A DNA stretch of 64,000 bases from AP-15 sp963700185 (GTDB lineage Bacteria; Pseudomonadota; Alphaproteobacteria; ATCC43930; CGMCC-115725), in NCBI GenBank assembly GCA_963700185.1, contig CAVOWP010000015.1:62001-126000 (forward strand), in the 5' to 3' direction. A program made the translations under genes and the position numbers. The notes beneath the pieces were generated by a model, which saw only the letters and a list, made by a program, of their open reading frames with translations, was not told the origin of the DNA and searched no databases. Positions 36,306 through 45,239 of the stretch are shown here, one piece after another (position 1 is the first letter of the stretch; every line of letters begins with the position of its first letter).

Positions 36306-37351
36306 CGCGCAATCGCCTCCGCCATGGCGGGAACATTGGTGCGGGCGACCAGCTCGTCCAGGACCCGCTGCGCGGCACCCGAGTCGATCGCCCGGGCGGC
36401 GAGTTCGATGCCCGCTTCGACCGTCGTCACTCGGCCGGCGACGAGCAGGGCGGCGCCGCTGTTCAACAGCACGACATCCCGCAACGGTCCGCCGACGCCG
36501 GCGAGCAGGTCCCGCATCAGACCGGCATTGTGCTGCGGCTCGCCGCCTCGAATATCTTCGAGCCGTGCCCTCGGCAGCCCGAAATCCTCGGGAACGACCT
36601 CGAATGTCCGGACCTCGCCGTCCTCGAACGCGGCGACCGTCGTCACGCCTGCGGTGGTCAGCTCGTCGAGGCCGTCGCCGTGCACGACCCAGGCGTGCTC
36701 GGCGCCGAGACGCCCGAGCACCTCGGCCATCGACCGCACCCACTCGGGCGCGAACACGCCGACGAGCTGCCGGCGCGCCATCGCCGGGTTGGACAACGGC
36801 CCGAGCAGGTTGAAGATCGTCCGCGTGCCGAGCTCGACCCGAGTCGGCGCGACGTGGCGCGTGGCGCTGTGGTGGCGCGGCGCCATCAGAAAGCCGAGAC
36901 CGACTTCCCACAGACACTGCCGCACGATCGCGAGATCGGCGTCGATATTGACGCCGAGCGCGGTCAGCACATCCGCCGACCCCGATTTCGAGGAGAGCGC
37001 GCGGTTGCCGTGCTTGGCGACCGGCACGCCGCAGCCGGCGACCACCAGCGCGCTCGCGGTCGAGATATTGAAGCTGCCGGAGGAATCCCCGCCGGTGCCG
37101 CAGGTGTCGATCGTGCCGGGCGGCGCATCGATCGCCACGGCTTTCGCCCGCATGATCCGCGCCGCGCCGGTGATCTCGTCGACGGTCTCGCCGCGCACCC
37201 TGAGCGCCATCAGAAAGGCGCCCATCTGCGACGGCGTCGCGTCGCCGCTCATGATGATGTCGAACGCCGCCTCCGCCTCCCCCTCGCTCAGGCTGCGCCC
37301 CTGCGCGACATGCGCTAGCAATGCCTTGAGGTCGGCTGTATCACCGGTCAT
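36302..37351 (-). CDS. trpD: Anthranilate phosphoribosyltransferase TrpD
   Basis: TrpD transfers anthranilate to PRPP in tryptophan synthesis. The 349-residue protein has the PRPP/diphosphate loop DTCGTGGDSSGSFNIST (about residues 82-98), KHGNRALSSKSGSADVL, and the anthranilate-binding region MAPRHHSATRHVAPTR with FNLLGPLSNPA. Start ATG 37351. No trpG or trpE lies upstream in the window (37352-37548 is a non-coding gap), whereas many alphaproteobacteria have trpG directly before trpD. The stop overlaps the trpC start by four bases. Confidence 0.96.
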   Translation of the reverse strand: MTGDTADLKALLAHVAQGRSLSEGEAEAAFDIIMSGDATPSQMGAFLMALRVRGETVDEITGAARIMRAKAVAIDAPPGTIDTCGTGGDSSGSFNISTASALVVAGCGVPVAKHGNRALSSKSGSADVLTALGVNIDADLAIVRQCLWEVGLGFLMAPRHHSATRHVAPTRVELGTRTIFNLLGPLSNPAMARRQLVGVFAPEWVRSMAEVLGRLGAEHAWVVHGDGLDELTTAGVTTVAAFEDGEVRTFEVVPEDFGLPRARLEDIRGGEPQHNAGLMRDLLAGVGGPLRDVVLLNSGAALLVAGRVTTVEAGIELAARAIDSGAAQRVLDELVARTNVPAMAEAIAR

Positions 37352-37548
37352 GCGGCAGTCCCGTAGCGCTTAGCAATGTTCAAGGGCATACCCGTTCGGC
37401 CTCGTTCAGTAACGCCCATTATATCAGCCTGCGTGTCCATCTCGCACGAGCCAGAGCGCGCCTTGTCAAACCCCGCGCCTGCCAGTACCTATCCCATAAG
37501 CTAGGAGGCCGTTGCAGGCGCGTTCGGTCTAAGCATCAGGAGTTCGAC

Positions 37549-37803
37549 ATGCCCAAGGCTACGGTGCGCTGCGGCAAACTGACGATCCCGCTTTCCGACG
37601 ACGTCCGGGAGAAGCTCGATGTGCGTGACGGCGACGAGCTTGAGGTGACGAGCGAGGGCGGTCGGATTGTGCTGACGCCGGTGCCCGAAGACCCGCTGCC
37701 CGGCGAGCTCGAGGCGCTTGACCAGGCGGAACAGGAATTCGCGGAGGGAAAAACCCGCCGCCTCGACGACATCCTTCATGGATTGGGACGTAAGGTTAGG
37801 TAG
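37549..37803 (+). CDS. AbrB/MazE-type antitoxin
   Basis: An 84-residue swapped-hairpin AbrB-like protein: KLTIPLSDDVREKLDVRDGDELEVTSEGG is the DNA-binding hairpin (residues 10-38), followed by a toxin-binding tail rich in Glu and Leu. It starts at ATG 37549 with AGGAG upstream. It overlaps the downstream RelE-like toxin by 26 bases, the usual antitoxin-first order, and probably represses its own promoter. Confidence 0.88.
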   Translation: MPKATVRCGKLTIPLSDDVREKLDVRDGDELEVTSEGGRIVLTPVPEDPLPGELEALDQAEQEFAEGKTRRLDDILHGLGRKVR

Positions 37804-38038
37804 CCGAGCCGAGCGAGCCCTTGAGAAGATACCGGCTCGCGATCGAGAGCGGATCGAGACCGCTCTGCTTCAGATGAAGCGCGAACCCTACGGCGGGGAC
37901 ACCAAGCCGCTTCGAGGTAGGCATCAGGGAGCATTTCGGCGCCGCGTCGGATCGTGGCGTATCATTTTCGCCGTCAAGGCCGAGATCCGGACGGTGCTCG
38001 TCGCCGACATTACGCGCCGTACCTCTTCGACCTACTGA
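37778..38038 (+). CDS. RelE/ParE-family toxin
   Basis: An 86-residue toxin of the RelE/ParE fold: WDVRLGSRAERALEKIPARDRERI (helices 1-2), PLRGRHQGAFRRRVGSWRIIF (core strands) and VLVADITRR at the end. ATG 37778 lies inside the antitoxin gene. The arginines in the core and the terminal ITRR resemble RelE-type mRNA interferases; gyrase-targeting ParE is also possible. The pair lies directly before gabD and may stabilise this chromosomal segment. Confidence 0.85.
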   Translation: MDWDVRLGSRAERALEKIPARDRERIETALLQMKREPYGGDTKPLRGRHQGAFRRRVGSWRIIFAVKAEIRTVLVADITRRTSSTY

Positions 38039-38137
38039 ACTGGCGAATGGGATTTGGGATCTCGACCGGCGCGTGCCTTGCGAAAGCCGGGCGCGGGCCG
38101 TACCTATCCTTAATCACCAAGGCGAGGGAGGTGCGCG

Positions 38138-39595
38138 ATGGAGCTGCAGGATCCGAAGCTGTTCCGCCAGCAATGCTACGTCAACGGCGAGTGGGTCGAC
38201 GCGTTGAACCGCGGCACGATCCCGGTCACCAACCCGGCGACCGGCGAGACCTTGGGCACCATCCCGCGGATGGGTGCCGAGGAGACGCGCCAGGCGATCG
38301 AAGCGGCCGACCGCGCCCTCCCCGGCTGGCGCGGCAAGACTGCCAAGGAGCGGGCGCAGGTGCTGCGCAAATGGTTCGACCTGATGATGGCGAACCAGGA
38401 GGATCTCGCGACCCTAATGACCGCCGAGCAGGGCAAGCCCTTGGCCGAGTCGAAGGGCGAGATCGCCTATGCCGCCGCCTTTATCGAGTGGTTCGGCGAG
38501 GAGGGCAAGCGCATCTACGGCGACACGATCCCGGCGCACGCCGCCGACAAGCGCATCGTCGTCACCAAGGAGCCGGTCGGCGTCTGCGCAGCGATCACGC
38601 CGTGGAATTTCCCGGCGGCGATGATCACCCGCAAATGCGGCCCGGCCTTGGCCGCCGGCTGCACGATCGTGCTGAAGCCGGCGACCGCGACCCCCTATTC
38701 CGCCTTGGCCTTGTGCGAACTGGCCGAGCGCGCCGGCGTGCCGAAGGGTGTCTTTTCCTGCGTGACCGGCGGCTCCAAGGAGATCGGCGGCGAGATGACC
38801 TCGAACCCGATCGTCCGCAAATTGACCTTCACCGGCTCGACCGAGGTCGGCAAATTGCTGATGGAGCAATGCGCCGGCACGGTCAAGAAGCTCTCGCTCG
38901 AACTGGGCGGCAACGCGCCGTTCATCGTCTTCGACGACGCCGACATTGAGGCAGCGGTCAAAGGCGCGATCGCCTCGAAATACCGGAATGCCGGCCAGAC
39001 CTGCGTCTGCGCCAACCGCATCCTGGTGCAGGACGGCGTCTACGACGCGTTCACGACGCGCCTCGCCGAGACCGCCGGCGCGATGAAGGTCGCCGACGGG
39101 TTCGAGCCGGGCGCGGTGATCGGGCCGCTGATCGACATGAAGGCGGTCGAGAAGGTCGAGGCGCACATCGCCGACGCCGTAAAGAAAGGCGCCAAGGTGG
39201 TCCTCGGCGGCAAGCGCGCCGCGCAGGGCGGCAGCTTCTTCGAGCCGACGGTATTGACCGATGTGACGACCGACATGGTCATCACCAAGGAGGAGACCTT
39301 CGGCCCGGTCGCCCCGCTCTACCGCTTCAAGACCGATGACGAAGCGATCAAGATGGCCAACGACACCGAGTTCGGTCTCGCCGCCTATTTCTACAGCCGC
39401 GACATCGGCCGCATCTGGCGCGTCGCCGAAGCCCTCGAATACGGCATCGTCGGCATCAACGAGGGCATCATCTCGACCGAGATCGCCCCCTTCGGCGGGA
39501 TGAAGGAAAGCGGCATCGGCCGCGAAGGCTCGAAATACGGCATCGAGGAATTCCTCGAAGTCAAATACCTCTGCATGGGCGGCATCGACCGGTAA
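38138..39595 (+). CDS. gabD: NAD(P)-dependent succinate-semialdehyde dehydrogenase, intact parent copy (ALDH copy A)
   Basis: A 485-residue aldehyde dehydrogenase that oxidises succinate semialdehyde to succinate in GABA degradation. Signatures are ITPWNFPAAMITRK (NAD binding), FTGSTEVGK, the general base Glu255 in LSLELGGNAPF and the nucleophile Cys289 in RNAGQTCVCANR, plus ETFGPVAPLYRF and PFGGMKESGIGREGSKYG at the end. The start at 38138 follows GGGAGG. The gene is complete and undamaged, but five truncated copies of its 3' parts (B to F) lie in the following 11 kb, so it is the intact parent or paralogue of a decayed array. Confidence 0.93.
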   Translation: MELQDPKLFRQQCYVNGEWVDALNRGTIPVTNPATGETLGTIPRMGAEETRQAIEAADRALPGWRGKTAKERAQVLRKWFDLMMANQEDLATLMTAEQGKPLAESKGEIAYAAAFIEWFGEEGKRIYGDTIPAHAADKRIVVTKEPVGVCAAITPWNFPAAMITRKCGPALAAGCTIVLKPATATPYSALALCELAERAGVPKGVFSCVTGGSKEIGGEMTSNPIVRKLTFTGSTEVGKLLMEQCAGTVKKLSLELGGNAPFIVFDDADIEAAVKGAIASKYRNAGQTCVCANRILVQDGVYDAFTTRLAETAGAMKVADGFEPGAVIGPLIDMKAVEKVEAHIADAVKKGAKVVLGGKRAAQGGSFFEPTVLTDVTTDMVITKEETFGPVAPLYRFKTDDEAIKMANDTEFGLAAYFYSRDIGRIWRVAEALEYGIVGINEGIISTEIAPFGGMKESGIGREGSKYGIEEFLEVKYLCMGGIDR

Positions 39596-39606
39596 ACCGG
39601 GAGTGC

Positions 39607-40185
39607 ATGCTGACCGAAGGTCATGAGGACCTACTGTCGGAAATCAGCGATTTCGACTTGGTTCGCCACCTCTTAGCTGATTTGCATGACGATCTCTCGG
39701 GAAAGATCGCCCGCTTCCGCCAGCTCGTTGATCTGTCAGGTGTGCTTGGATCATCCGGCACGATGCTCTTTGGCGGCGAGATCACCGACCGTGCGTGGCG
39801 GGAAGCCCGCTGGAGCTTCATCCACGGGAATTTCGCGGCGACGGTTCTGCTTTGCCAAGGGCTGGCCGAGCATCTGTTGGGATCGTATCTCCATGCCGCC
39901 TTACTGATCGACGACTTCCCAAAGCGCGTTTCCTTCGCTGCAACCCTCCGGCGCTGCCAGGAGCGCAACGTAATCTCAGGCCGAGACGCGATGGACCTGC
40001 GACGCCTAATGGATCTCAGGAACCCCCTCTCCCACTTTCGCGATTTAAACGACCCAGCGAGCCTCTCCGGGCGAGTGCTGTCGACTTTGGAGCCCGCAGA
40101 AGAGCATTTGCGGCGGGACGCAAGCTTTGCAATCGGCCTTGCCGTCCGGCTCCTCGCGCTGCCGGCCTTTAAGCTCGGAAAATAG
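39607..40185 (+). CDS. HEPN-like protein, cargo between ALDH copies A and B
   Basis: A 192-residue alpha-helical protein starting 11 bases after gabD. A central region (FIHGNFAATVLLCQGLAEHLL) and a C-terminal RNPLSHFRDL give an R-x4-H pattern (Arg138-His143), which is the catalytic motif of HEPN nucleases. In HEPN proteins this motif cleaves RNA in toxin-antitoxin, CRISPR and abortive-infection systems. Whether this one is active is unknown, and I see no adjacent MNT or antitoxin partner. It could also be an inactive DUF4145-like helical protein. The gene is intact. Confidence 0.6.
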   Translation: MLTEGHEDLLSEISDFDLVRHLLADLHDDLSGKIARFRQLVDLSGVLGSSGTMLFGGEITDRAWREARWSFIHGNFAATVLLCQGLAEHLLGSYLHAALLIDDFPKRVSFAATLRRCQERNVISGRDAMDLRRLMDLRNPLSHFRDLNDPASLSGRVLSTLEPAEEHLRRDASFAIGLAVRLLALPAFKLGK

Positions 40186-40532
40186 GCGGCACCGCGGGTT
40201 TGTGAGGACGCCACCTATTTGGCTCACGCCAAGGCTCGAAAGCTTCAACTTTATTTGATCACGACTGGGGACCAATGCGGGTACATAAGCCACTCGCGTG
40301 TGAAATTGGGAAGCGCTTTGGGCAGGGGCTTTTACAGAAGTTGGCCGCTCCTGCCATAAGCTAGACTTCGGCGGCGCTTGGCGAACGCGTGCGAACCTGC
40401 AGCATTGACCAGTTCGCGGACCACCCAGCGTCTCGCCGAGGTTGCCGACTTATGAAGGACGCCGACGGCTAGCCAGCTGGTGGGTCCGACGAGCGGAACT
40501 ATATAAGTGTGGGCCTATTTTTCGGTATCGTG
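40186..40532. other. Intergenic stretch with no recognised gene
   Basis: Between the HEPN-like gene and the next cargo gene I see no coding frame with convincing composition, no RNA gene and no ALDH-derived sequence. Short frames here look like chance. Confidence 0.5.
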
Positions 40533-41854
40533 ATGAGCGTTAATTCGCACCCCCGTAGCTGTCCGCTGGCAACCGTTGATCGGCGACTCGAAGACGTGCA
40601 CCAACAGTGGCACCAAGCGGAGGCAGCGTATTTCGATCCGGACGGATTCAGGCTTTCAATACAAACGGACATCCAAACGCTGCGAACAGTGACATTCGTC
40701 CTGCAGAACCAGAAGAAAATCATCCCAGATTTTGACGTCTGGTACAGTAGCTGGCAGGAACGCTTGAGGGCCGATGTACTAATGCGTTGGATGGTTGACG
40801 CGCGGAATAAGATCGAAAAGCAAGGCGATTTGGAGGCTCACAGCCTGGTCCGCGCTGAAATCGTCGCGTCATATCTGGATGAGGGCCCCAGAATTGAGGT
40901 ACCAGCGCGGTTGTTCGATGCCCCTCTGGCGCTCATAAAAGTATTCCTAATAATGCGCTTGGCGAACACATGCGGAAGCATGGTATTCTTAAAATACAAC
41001 GTCGATGGGTTGAAAATACCTTGCCCGATTACGAATTGCTGGACGCGGTAGCTATAGCTTACGGACGTATTTCTGAACTGGTCAGAGACGCACACCGCCA
41101 GTTGGGACTTCAACACCCAGTGACGACAAATGTCTTGACGCGCGAGGAGTTTGGTGAGGGGGCGCGAAGCGGTCGGCTCCCTTGCATGATTGGTCATGCC
41201 GATTTGCGTTCTCTGAATATCAGCCTTTCTAACGGTACCCTAGTTCGGCTTGAAAAGATCAGTCAGACGGTAAACCTCTCCGAAGCTCAGAACGCCGCGA
41301 AGCGCTATGCACTACAACCGGAAAATGTGTTCGGTCCTGATACAAATAGTGAGGAGGCGATAGCGGCCAACCTGTTCCGCACCGCCCGAACCATGTTTCT
41401 AAAGGACGGATACCACAGATCCATCCTTTTCCTGCTCCGCGAAAGGAGACCTGTTCAAATATTGGAGATGCGCCCAGAGAACCAAAGTCAGAAATACCTG
41501 ATCATGCGCGACATCGCCCATGAAGTAATAAAATATGACGCAGATGCGGTTATTGTGATTGGCGAAGTGTGGACCTCGCGATTGAACCCGCAACAGCCAT
41601 ACCAGCGCGCGGTCAATTCACCGGCACGGGAAGAAGCTCTAGTCGCCAGATTAGCCTCAAAGGGCGGTGAGCCAATAGAATGGACTGCGAAAATTCGTCG
41701 AAACGGTAAGAAGCTATCTCTCGGGAAGACGCGCATCAATCGTGACGGAATGTTGTTCTCCTTTGCTCCTATTTATGAGGCTTGGGGCCGCTCAGTTCCA
41801 GAAAATTGGATTAAGACCGTAAAAGCTGCGTTGAGCGCGGAGCGCTCTTCATAA
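40533..41854 (+). CDS. Conserved-looking hypothetical protein, one frameshift, lower GC
   Basis: A protein of about 440 residues once a single missing A is restored in the A-run at 40937-40940. The join is good: LALIK continues as SIPNNALGEHMRKHGILK. The N-terminal half contains LRTVTFVLQNQKKIIPDFD, RWMVDARNKIEKQGDLEAHS and RAEIVASYLDEGP; the C-terminal half has NLFRTARTMFLKDGYHRS and YDADAVIVIGEVW. I do not recognise a function. The codons are visibly richer in A and T than in neighbouring genes (runs such as AAATACAACG and TTAAAATAC), suggesting horizontal transfer. The start may be ATG 40533 or a GTG upstream. Confidence 0.7.
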
Positions 41855-41877
41855 ATCCCACTTCAGCGTTCGAGTTT

Positions 41878-42612
41878 GTGGCACCCCCCGACGGGACTGC
41901 GAAGCAGCTATCGCTCGAACTGGGCGGCAACGCGCCGTTCATCGTCTTTGACGACGCCGATATCGAGATGGCGGTCAAGGGGGCGATCGCCTCGAAATAT
42001 CGCAATGCCGGCCAGACCTGCGTGTGCGCCAACCGCATGTTGGTGCAGGACGGCGTCTACGACGCCTTTACCAAGCGCCTCGCCGAGACCGCCGGCGCGA
42101 TGAAGGTCGCCGACGGGTTCGAGCCGGGCGCGGTGATCGGGCCGCTGATCGACATGAAGGCGGTCGAGAAGGTCGAGGCGCACATCGCCGACGCCGTCAA
42201 GAAAGGCGCCAAGGTGGTCCTCGGCGGCAAGCGCGCCGCCCAGGGCGGCAGCTTCTTCGAGCCAACGGTATTGACCGGTGTGACGACCGACATGGTCATC
42301 ACCAAGGAGGAGACCTTCGGCCCCGTCGCCCCGCTCTACCGCTTCAAGACCGATGACGAAGCGATCAAGATGGCCAACGACACCGAGTTCGGTCTCGCCG
42401 CCTATTTCTACAGCCGCGACATCGGCCGCATCTGGCGCGTCGCCGAAGCCCTCGAATACGGCATCGTCGGCATCAACGAGGGCATCATCTCGACCGAGAT
42501 CGCCCCCTTCGGCGGGATGAAGGAAAGCGGCATCGGCCGCGAAGGCTCGAAATACGGCATCGAGGAGTTCCTCGAAGTCAAATACCTCTGCATGGGCGGC
42601 ATCGACCGCTGA
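41878..42612 (+). pseudogene. ALDH copy B, 5'-truncated gabD duplicate
   Basis: The last 240 or so codons of a gabD-like gene, starting just before LSLELGGNAPF and ending with the same stop as the parent. The catalytic Glu and Cys are present, but the NAD-binding half is missing. Near the 5' end about one base in ten differs from gabD, while the last 450 bases are almost identical, as if gene conversion had homogenised the 3' part. The frame is open, so a short non-functional protein could be made. Confidence 0.85.
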
Positions 42613-42655
42613 AGGCATCGTACGAAACAGGCCGGCCAGGATCGGATAGGACAGC

Positions 42656-42881
42656 ATGACCAAAGATCAAGATTCGGGCAGTATTGGAACGCGTCCCGAC
42701 CTGGCCGGAGGACCGGCAACAAGACCTGGCAGAGGTGGCGCTGGAAATCGAGGCAGAACTCGCCGGCGCCGGATACGACGCGACGCCAGACGAATTGGCG
42801 GCGATTGACGAAGGGCTTGCCGGGGAAGCCGCGAGCGACGAAGAAGTCAAGGCGGCCTTCGCCCTGTTCCGTAAGGCATGA
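42656..42881 (+). CDS. Antitoxin of a RelE/ParE module, probable frameshift at codon 4
   Basis: A 74-residue antitoxin-like protein. The frame recognised from 42684 (ERVPTWPEDRQQDLAEVALEIEAEL, split here) lacks an ATG; one base less in AAAG near 42662-42665 joins it to ATG 42656, giving MTKIKIRAVLERVPTWPEDR. This resembles the small acidic antitoxins that precede RelE/ParE toxins in rhizobial genomes. The C-terminus (DEEVKAAFALFRKA) overlaps the toxin start by four bases. Confidence 0.7.
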
Positions 42882-43180
42882 GGGTCGAATACTCGAAGCG
42901 AGCCATCGCCGATCTTCGCGAAATCGCCGCCTACTTCACCCGGTCTGGCAATCCGGCCGTAGTTGCGAGAATAGCAGTCCGTATCGAAGAGGTCGTCGCA
43001 CGAATAGCCGTGATGCCATTGAGTGGACGCCCTGTGATGCAGCGGCCGGGCGTTCGCGTCGCGCTTATTCGCAGTTATCGCTACAAAATCTTTTATCGAG
43101 TGGATTCGGGACACCATCCGAATAGTACACATTCGCCACACTTCGCGGCGGCCATACGACTCAAACTCGACCGAGAATAG
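42878..43180 (+). CDS. RelE/ParE-family toxin, frameshift near the end
   Basis: A toxin of about 100 residues: MRVEYSKRAIADLREIAAYF (helix 1), PLSGRPVMQRPGVRVALIRSYRYKIFYRVD (core; quoted in part as GVRVALIRSYRYKIFYR) and a C-terminus in the wrong frame. Repairing one base in GATTCGGG at 43104-43110 restores TIRIVHIRHTSRRPYD, the usual ParE ending. The broken frame reads to 43180. It forms a pair with the antitoxin upstream. Confidence 0.75.
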   Translation: MRVEYSKRAIADLREIAAYFTRSGNPAVVARIAVRIEEVVARIAVMPLSGRPVMQRPGVRVALIRSYRYKIFYRVDSGHHPNSTHSPHFAAAIRLKLDRE

Positions 43181-43189
43181 ATACTTTCG

Positions 43190-43577
43190 TCGAGCCGGCG
43201 GTATTGATAGATGTGACGACAGACATCGTGATCAGGAAAAGAGACCTTCGGCACCGTCGCCCCACTCTACCGCTTCAAGACCGACGAGGAGGCCATCAAG
43301 ATCGCCAACGAAAACCCCACCCTTCCCTCCCCCGCAAGCGGGGGAGGGTTAGAGAGGGGGCGCCGCCTATTTCTACAGCCGCGACATCGGCCGCATCTAG
43401 CGCGTCGCCGAGGCGCTCGAATACAGCATCGTCGGCATCAACGAAGGCATCATCTTGACCGAGATCGCGCCGTTCGGCGGCATGAAGGTAAGCGGCGTCG
43501 GCCGCGAAAGCTCGAAATACGGCATCGAGGAATTCCTCGAAGTCAAATACCTCTGCATGGGCGGCATCGACTGGTAA
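43190..43577 (+). pseudogene. ALDH copy C, degraded 3' fragment with palindromic insertion
   Basis: It matches the last 130 or so codons of gabD, beginning near the FEPAVL region. Damage includes an extra base in GGAAAAGAGAC, an in-frame TAG where gabD has Trp (43398-43400) and several substitutions. A GC-rich palindrome at 43315-43361 replaces the codons after MANDT, at the same position as in copies D and F. It ends with the ALDH stop. Confidence 0.85.
43315..43361. repeat. GC-rich palindromic element in ALDH copy C
   Basis: CCCTCCCCCGC-AA-GCGGGGGAGGG core, inserted at the same ALDH codon as the elements in copies D and F. The intact parent and copy B lack it. Confidence 0.85.
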
Positions 43578-43939
43578 CCTTTGGATGAAACGCGCCGGGG
43601 CGGTGGCGAAATGCGCAGTAGCTCGCCCCGGTAGCGAGGGGAACCGAGTGCTGATGCATACCTCCGGGGCGGAATGTTTGCATGCAGCCACCAGGGAGGG
43701 TCCCCAAGCGCTCTGGTGGGCGTCCCGGGATGGAACTCTTGAAAATCCGATCGATCGGGGTCTAAGCTGCGCTCGGGAAGGACGAGGAGGCGGTCTATCT
43801 GGGAATCCCAGTCGAAGAAATGCCGGGAGCTAAACAATGGCGAAACTGACAGGAATTACTAGGCGATAAAATCAGACACCTTGTGTTTAGGCTGGCTGCG
43901 GCTGGTTCCCACAACCAATGCGTGGCATTGGAGGGGGTG
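43578..43939. other. Intergenic stretch with no convincing gene
   Basis: Holds one 82-codon open frame (43585-43833) with unlikely composition. No RNA gene, ALDH-derived sequence or IS sequence was recognised. Confidence 0.5.
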
Positions 43940-44770
43940 GTGAAGCGCTCTTTAATATTGGTTTTGCTAGCTGGAGTGTTCGTCGGCTGTCCGCAATCGA
44001 ATCTGACGCCGTCGATAACCGTCAATAGTAGTCCCGGCATATTGACGATCAGCGGAACGGGCTTTGACAGCACTGTATCAAGTTGCGCTAGACTAGCCCT
44101 CGAAGGTTTGCCCCAGCCTTCTTCAAATGTGGCTATCGAAGTGGCCCAGTGCTCTGGCGGGTCGTTTCAGAACTTCAATTGGCAGTATTCTTATGTAGGC
44201 GTCGGCTGCGACCCCAGCAATCCCAGCAATGCTCGGAGCGCGACGGTATTCGCAACCGACACTCAGGGGACAAATGCTGGGGCTTCGCAGACAGTTTCGA
44301 TCCCTTGGGGGCCAACCTGCGCACTTGCCGGGACCTGTGGGGCAATTGGGCAGTCCGCGTGTCCGGGCGGGACCTGCTCAGCGGGTGGCGTAAATGTAGG
44401 CGGCGTTTGCCAAGCGTGTGGATCAGAAGGCCAACCGGCTTGCACCGGCAATACGTGTCAGGGCGATCTCCATCCCAATTTTCAAGGTGAGCAGATCGTC
44501 TGCACTGCCAACTGCGGCCATACACAAAGCGGCACCAACCCCGTGCCACAGAGCCCCTGTGAGGTGCCGCTCGTCCCTCCGAATCTGTCCCAGGGAGGGA
44601 TCTTCACCTGCTATGACCATGCTATGATAGATACTTTTGGAAATTGCACGTGCGTGCCGAACACGCTCAACACATGCCCGGTGAGCACTTCGATTCCGAA
44701 ACCGCCCGCACCTAACATGGGTCTCTGTATTCAGGGTCAGTTTAAGGATATCAATGGCAATGGATGCTAG
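43940..44770 (+). CDS. Cysteine-rich lipoprotein, cargo between ALDH copies C and D
   Basis: A 276-residue exported lipoprotein. The start is GTG 43940 (GGAG upstream), giving VKRSLILVLLAGVFVGC, a signal peptide with a lipobox Cys at residue 16. The mature protein begins with a beta-rich region (ITVNSSPGILTISGTGFDST) and then becomes rich in Cys, Gly and Asn (CGAIGQSACPGGTCSAGG, CQACGSEGQPACTGNTCQ). The spacing suggests disulfide-stabilised repeats, as in EGF- or stigma/adhesin-like modules. I do not recognise the family. The base composition is less GC-rich than in the core genes, which fits acquisition by transfer. Confidence 0.65.
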   Translation: MKRSLILVLLAGVFVGCPQSNLTPSITVNSSPGILTISGTGFDSTVSSCARLALEGLPQPSSNVAIEVAQCSGGSFQNFNWQYSYVGVGCDPSNPSNARSATVFATDTQGTNAGASQTVSIPWGPTCALAGTCGAIGQSACPGGTCSAGGVNVGGVCQACGSEGQPACTGNTCQGDLHPNFQGEQIVCTANCGHTQSGTNPVPQSPCEVPLVPPNLSQGGIFTCYDHAMIDTFGNCTCVPNTLNTCPVSTSIPKPPAPNMGLCIQGQFKDINGNGC

Positions 44771-44887
44771 TTAGCGTTGCATCGACGGGACAGGTCATCG
44801 TGGTCTCCCGTTTGTGAAAGCTAGCACCAAGCGGCTCACATTTGGTCGTGGCCTCGGGGGCGAATGCGGTTAAGGGGTCGATACCCT

Positions 44888-45013
44888 TTAATAGTCCGCA
44901 TTCAGGCTCGCGAGGAGTTTGTCCGGCGCGCCGGGCGTCACGACCTCGCCGCGCCGCGCGGCCTTCATCACCTCAATGGTCTCGTCATTAGGAACGAGGG
45001 GCTCAAACGGACT
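44888..45013 (-). pseudogene. RelB/DinJ-type antitoxin C-terminal remnant
   Basis: Reading leftwards, 41 codons resemble the end of a RelB/DinJ antitoxin: PFEPLVPNDETIEVMKAAR, then GEVVTPGAPDKLLASLNADY and a stop. No start or DNA-binding part remains and no toxin partner is adjacent. Confidence 0.55.
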
Positions 45014-45065
45014 AACCCAGATTACACATTCAACGCAAATTGCATCCTACGCTGACGTTCGACCA

Positions 45066-45237
45066 AGGGATGAGACTGATAATGCGGTCTTTAAGCACCT
45101 GTACGACCTTCTGAAGAAGCATAATGCGATCAATCGCTTTGGGATTTGTTTGCTCCACGACCATTTCAAGCTCGCAGATGATGAGTTTGCTGATGGAGTC
45201 GGTCAATGAAGAGAACCGTGTTTTAACGCTACGCCCA
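45066..45237 (+). pseudogene. Unknown-gene remnant fused to ALDH copy D
   Basis: A conserved-looking stretch (DETDNAVFKHLYDLLKKHN, then RFGICLLHDHFKLADDE) continues after one base is removed in the T-run at 45185-45187 as LLMESVNEENRVLTLRP, then joins ALDH sequence. It is part of a protein I do not recognise, truncated at the ALDH junction. Confidence 0.5.
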
Positions 45238-45239
45238 TC

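Noticed and set aside
43585..43833. 82-codon open frame after ALDH copy C
   Set aside because: No ribosome site, no similarity to any family and atypical amino-acid mix; likely non-coding.
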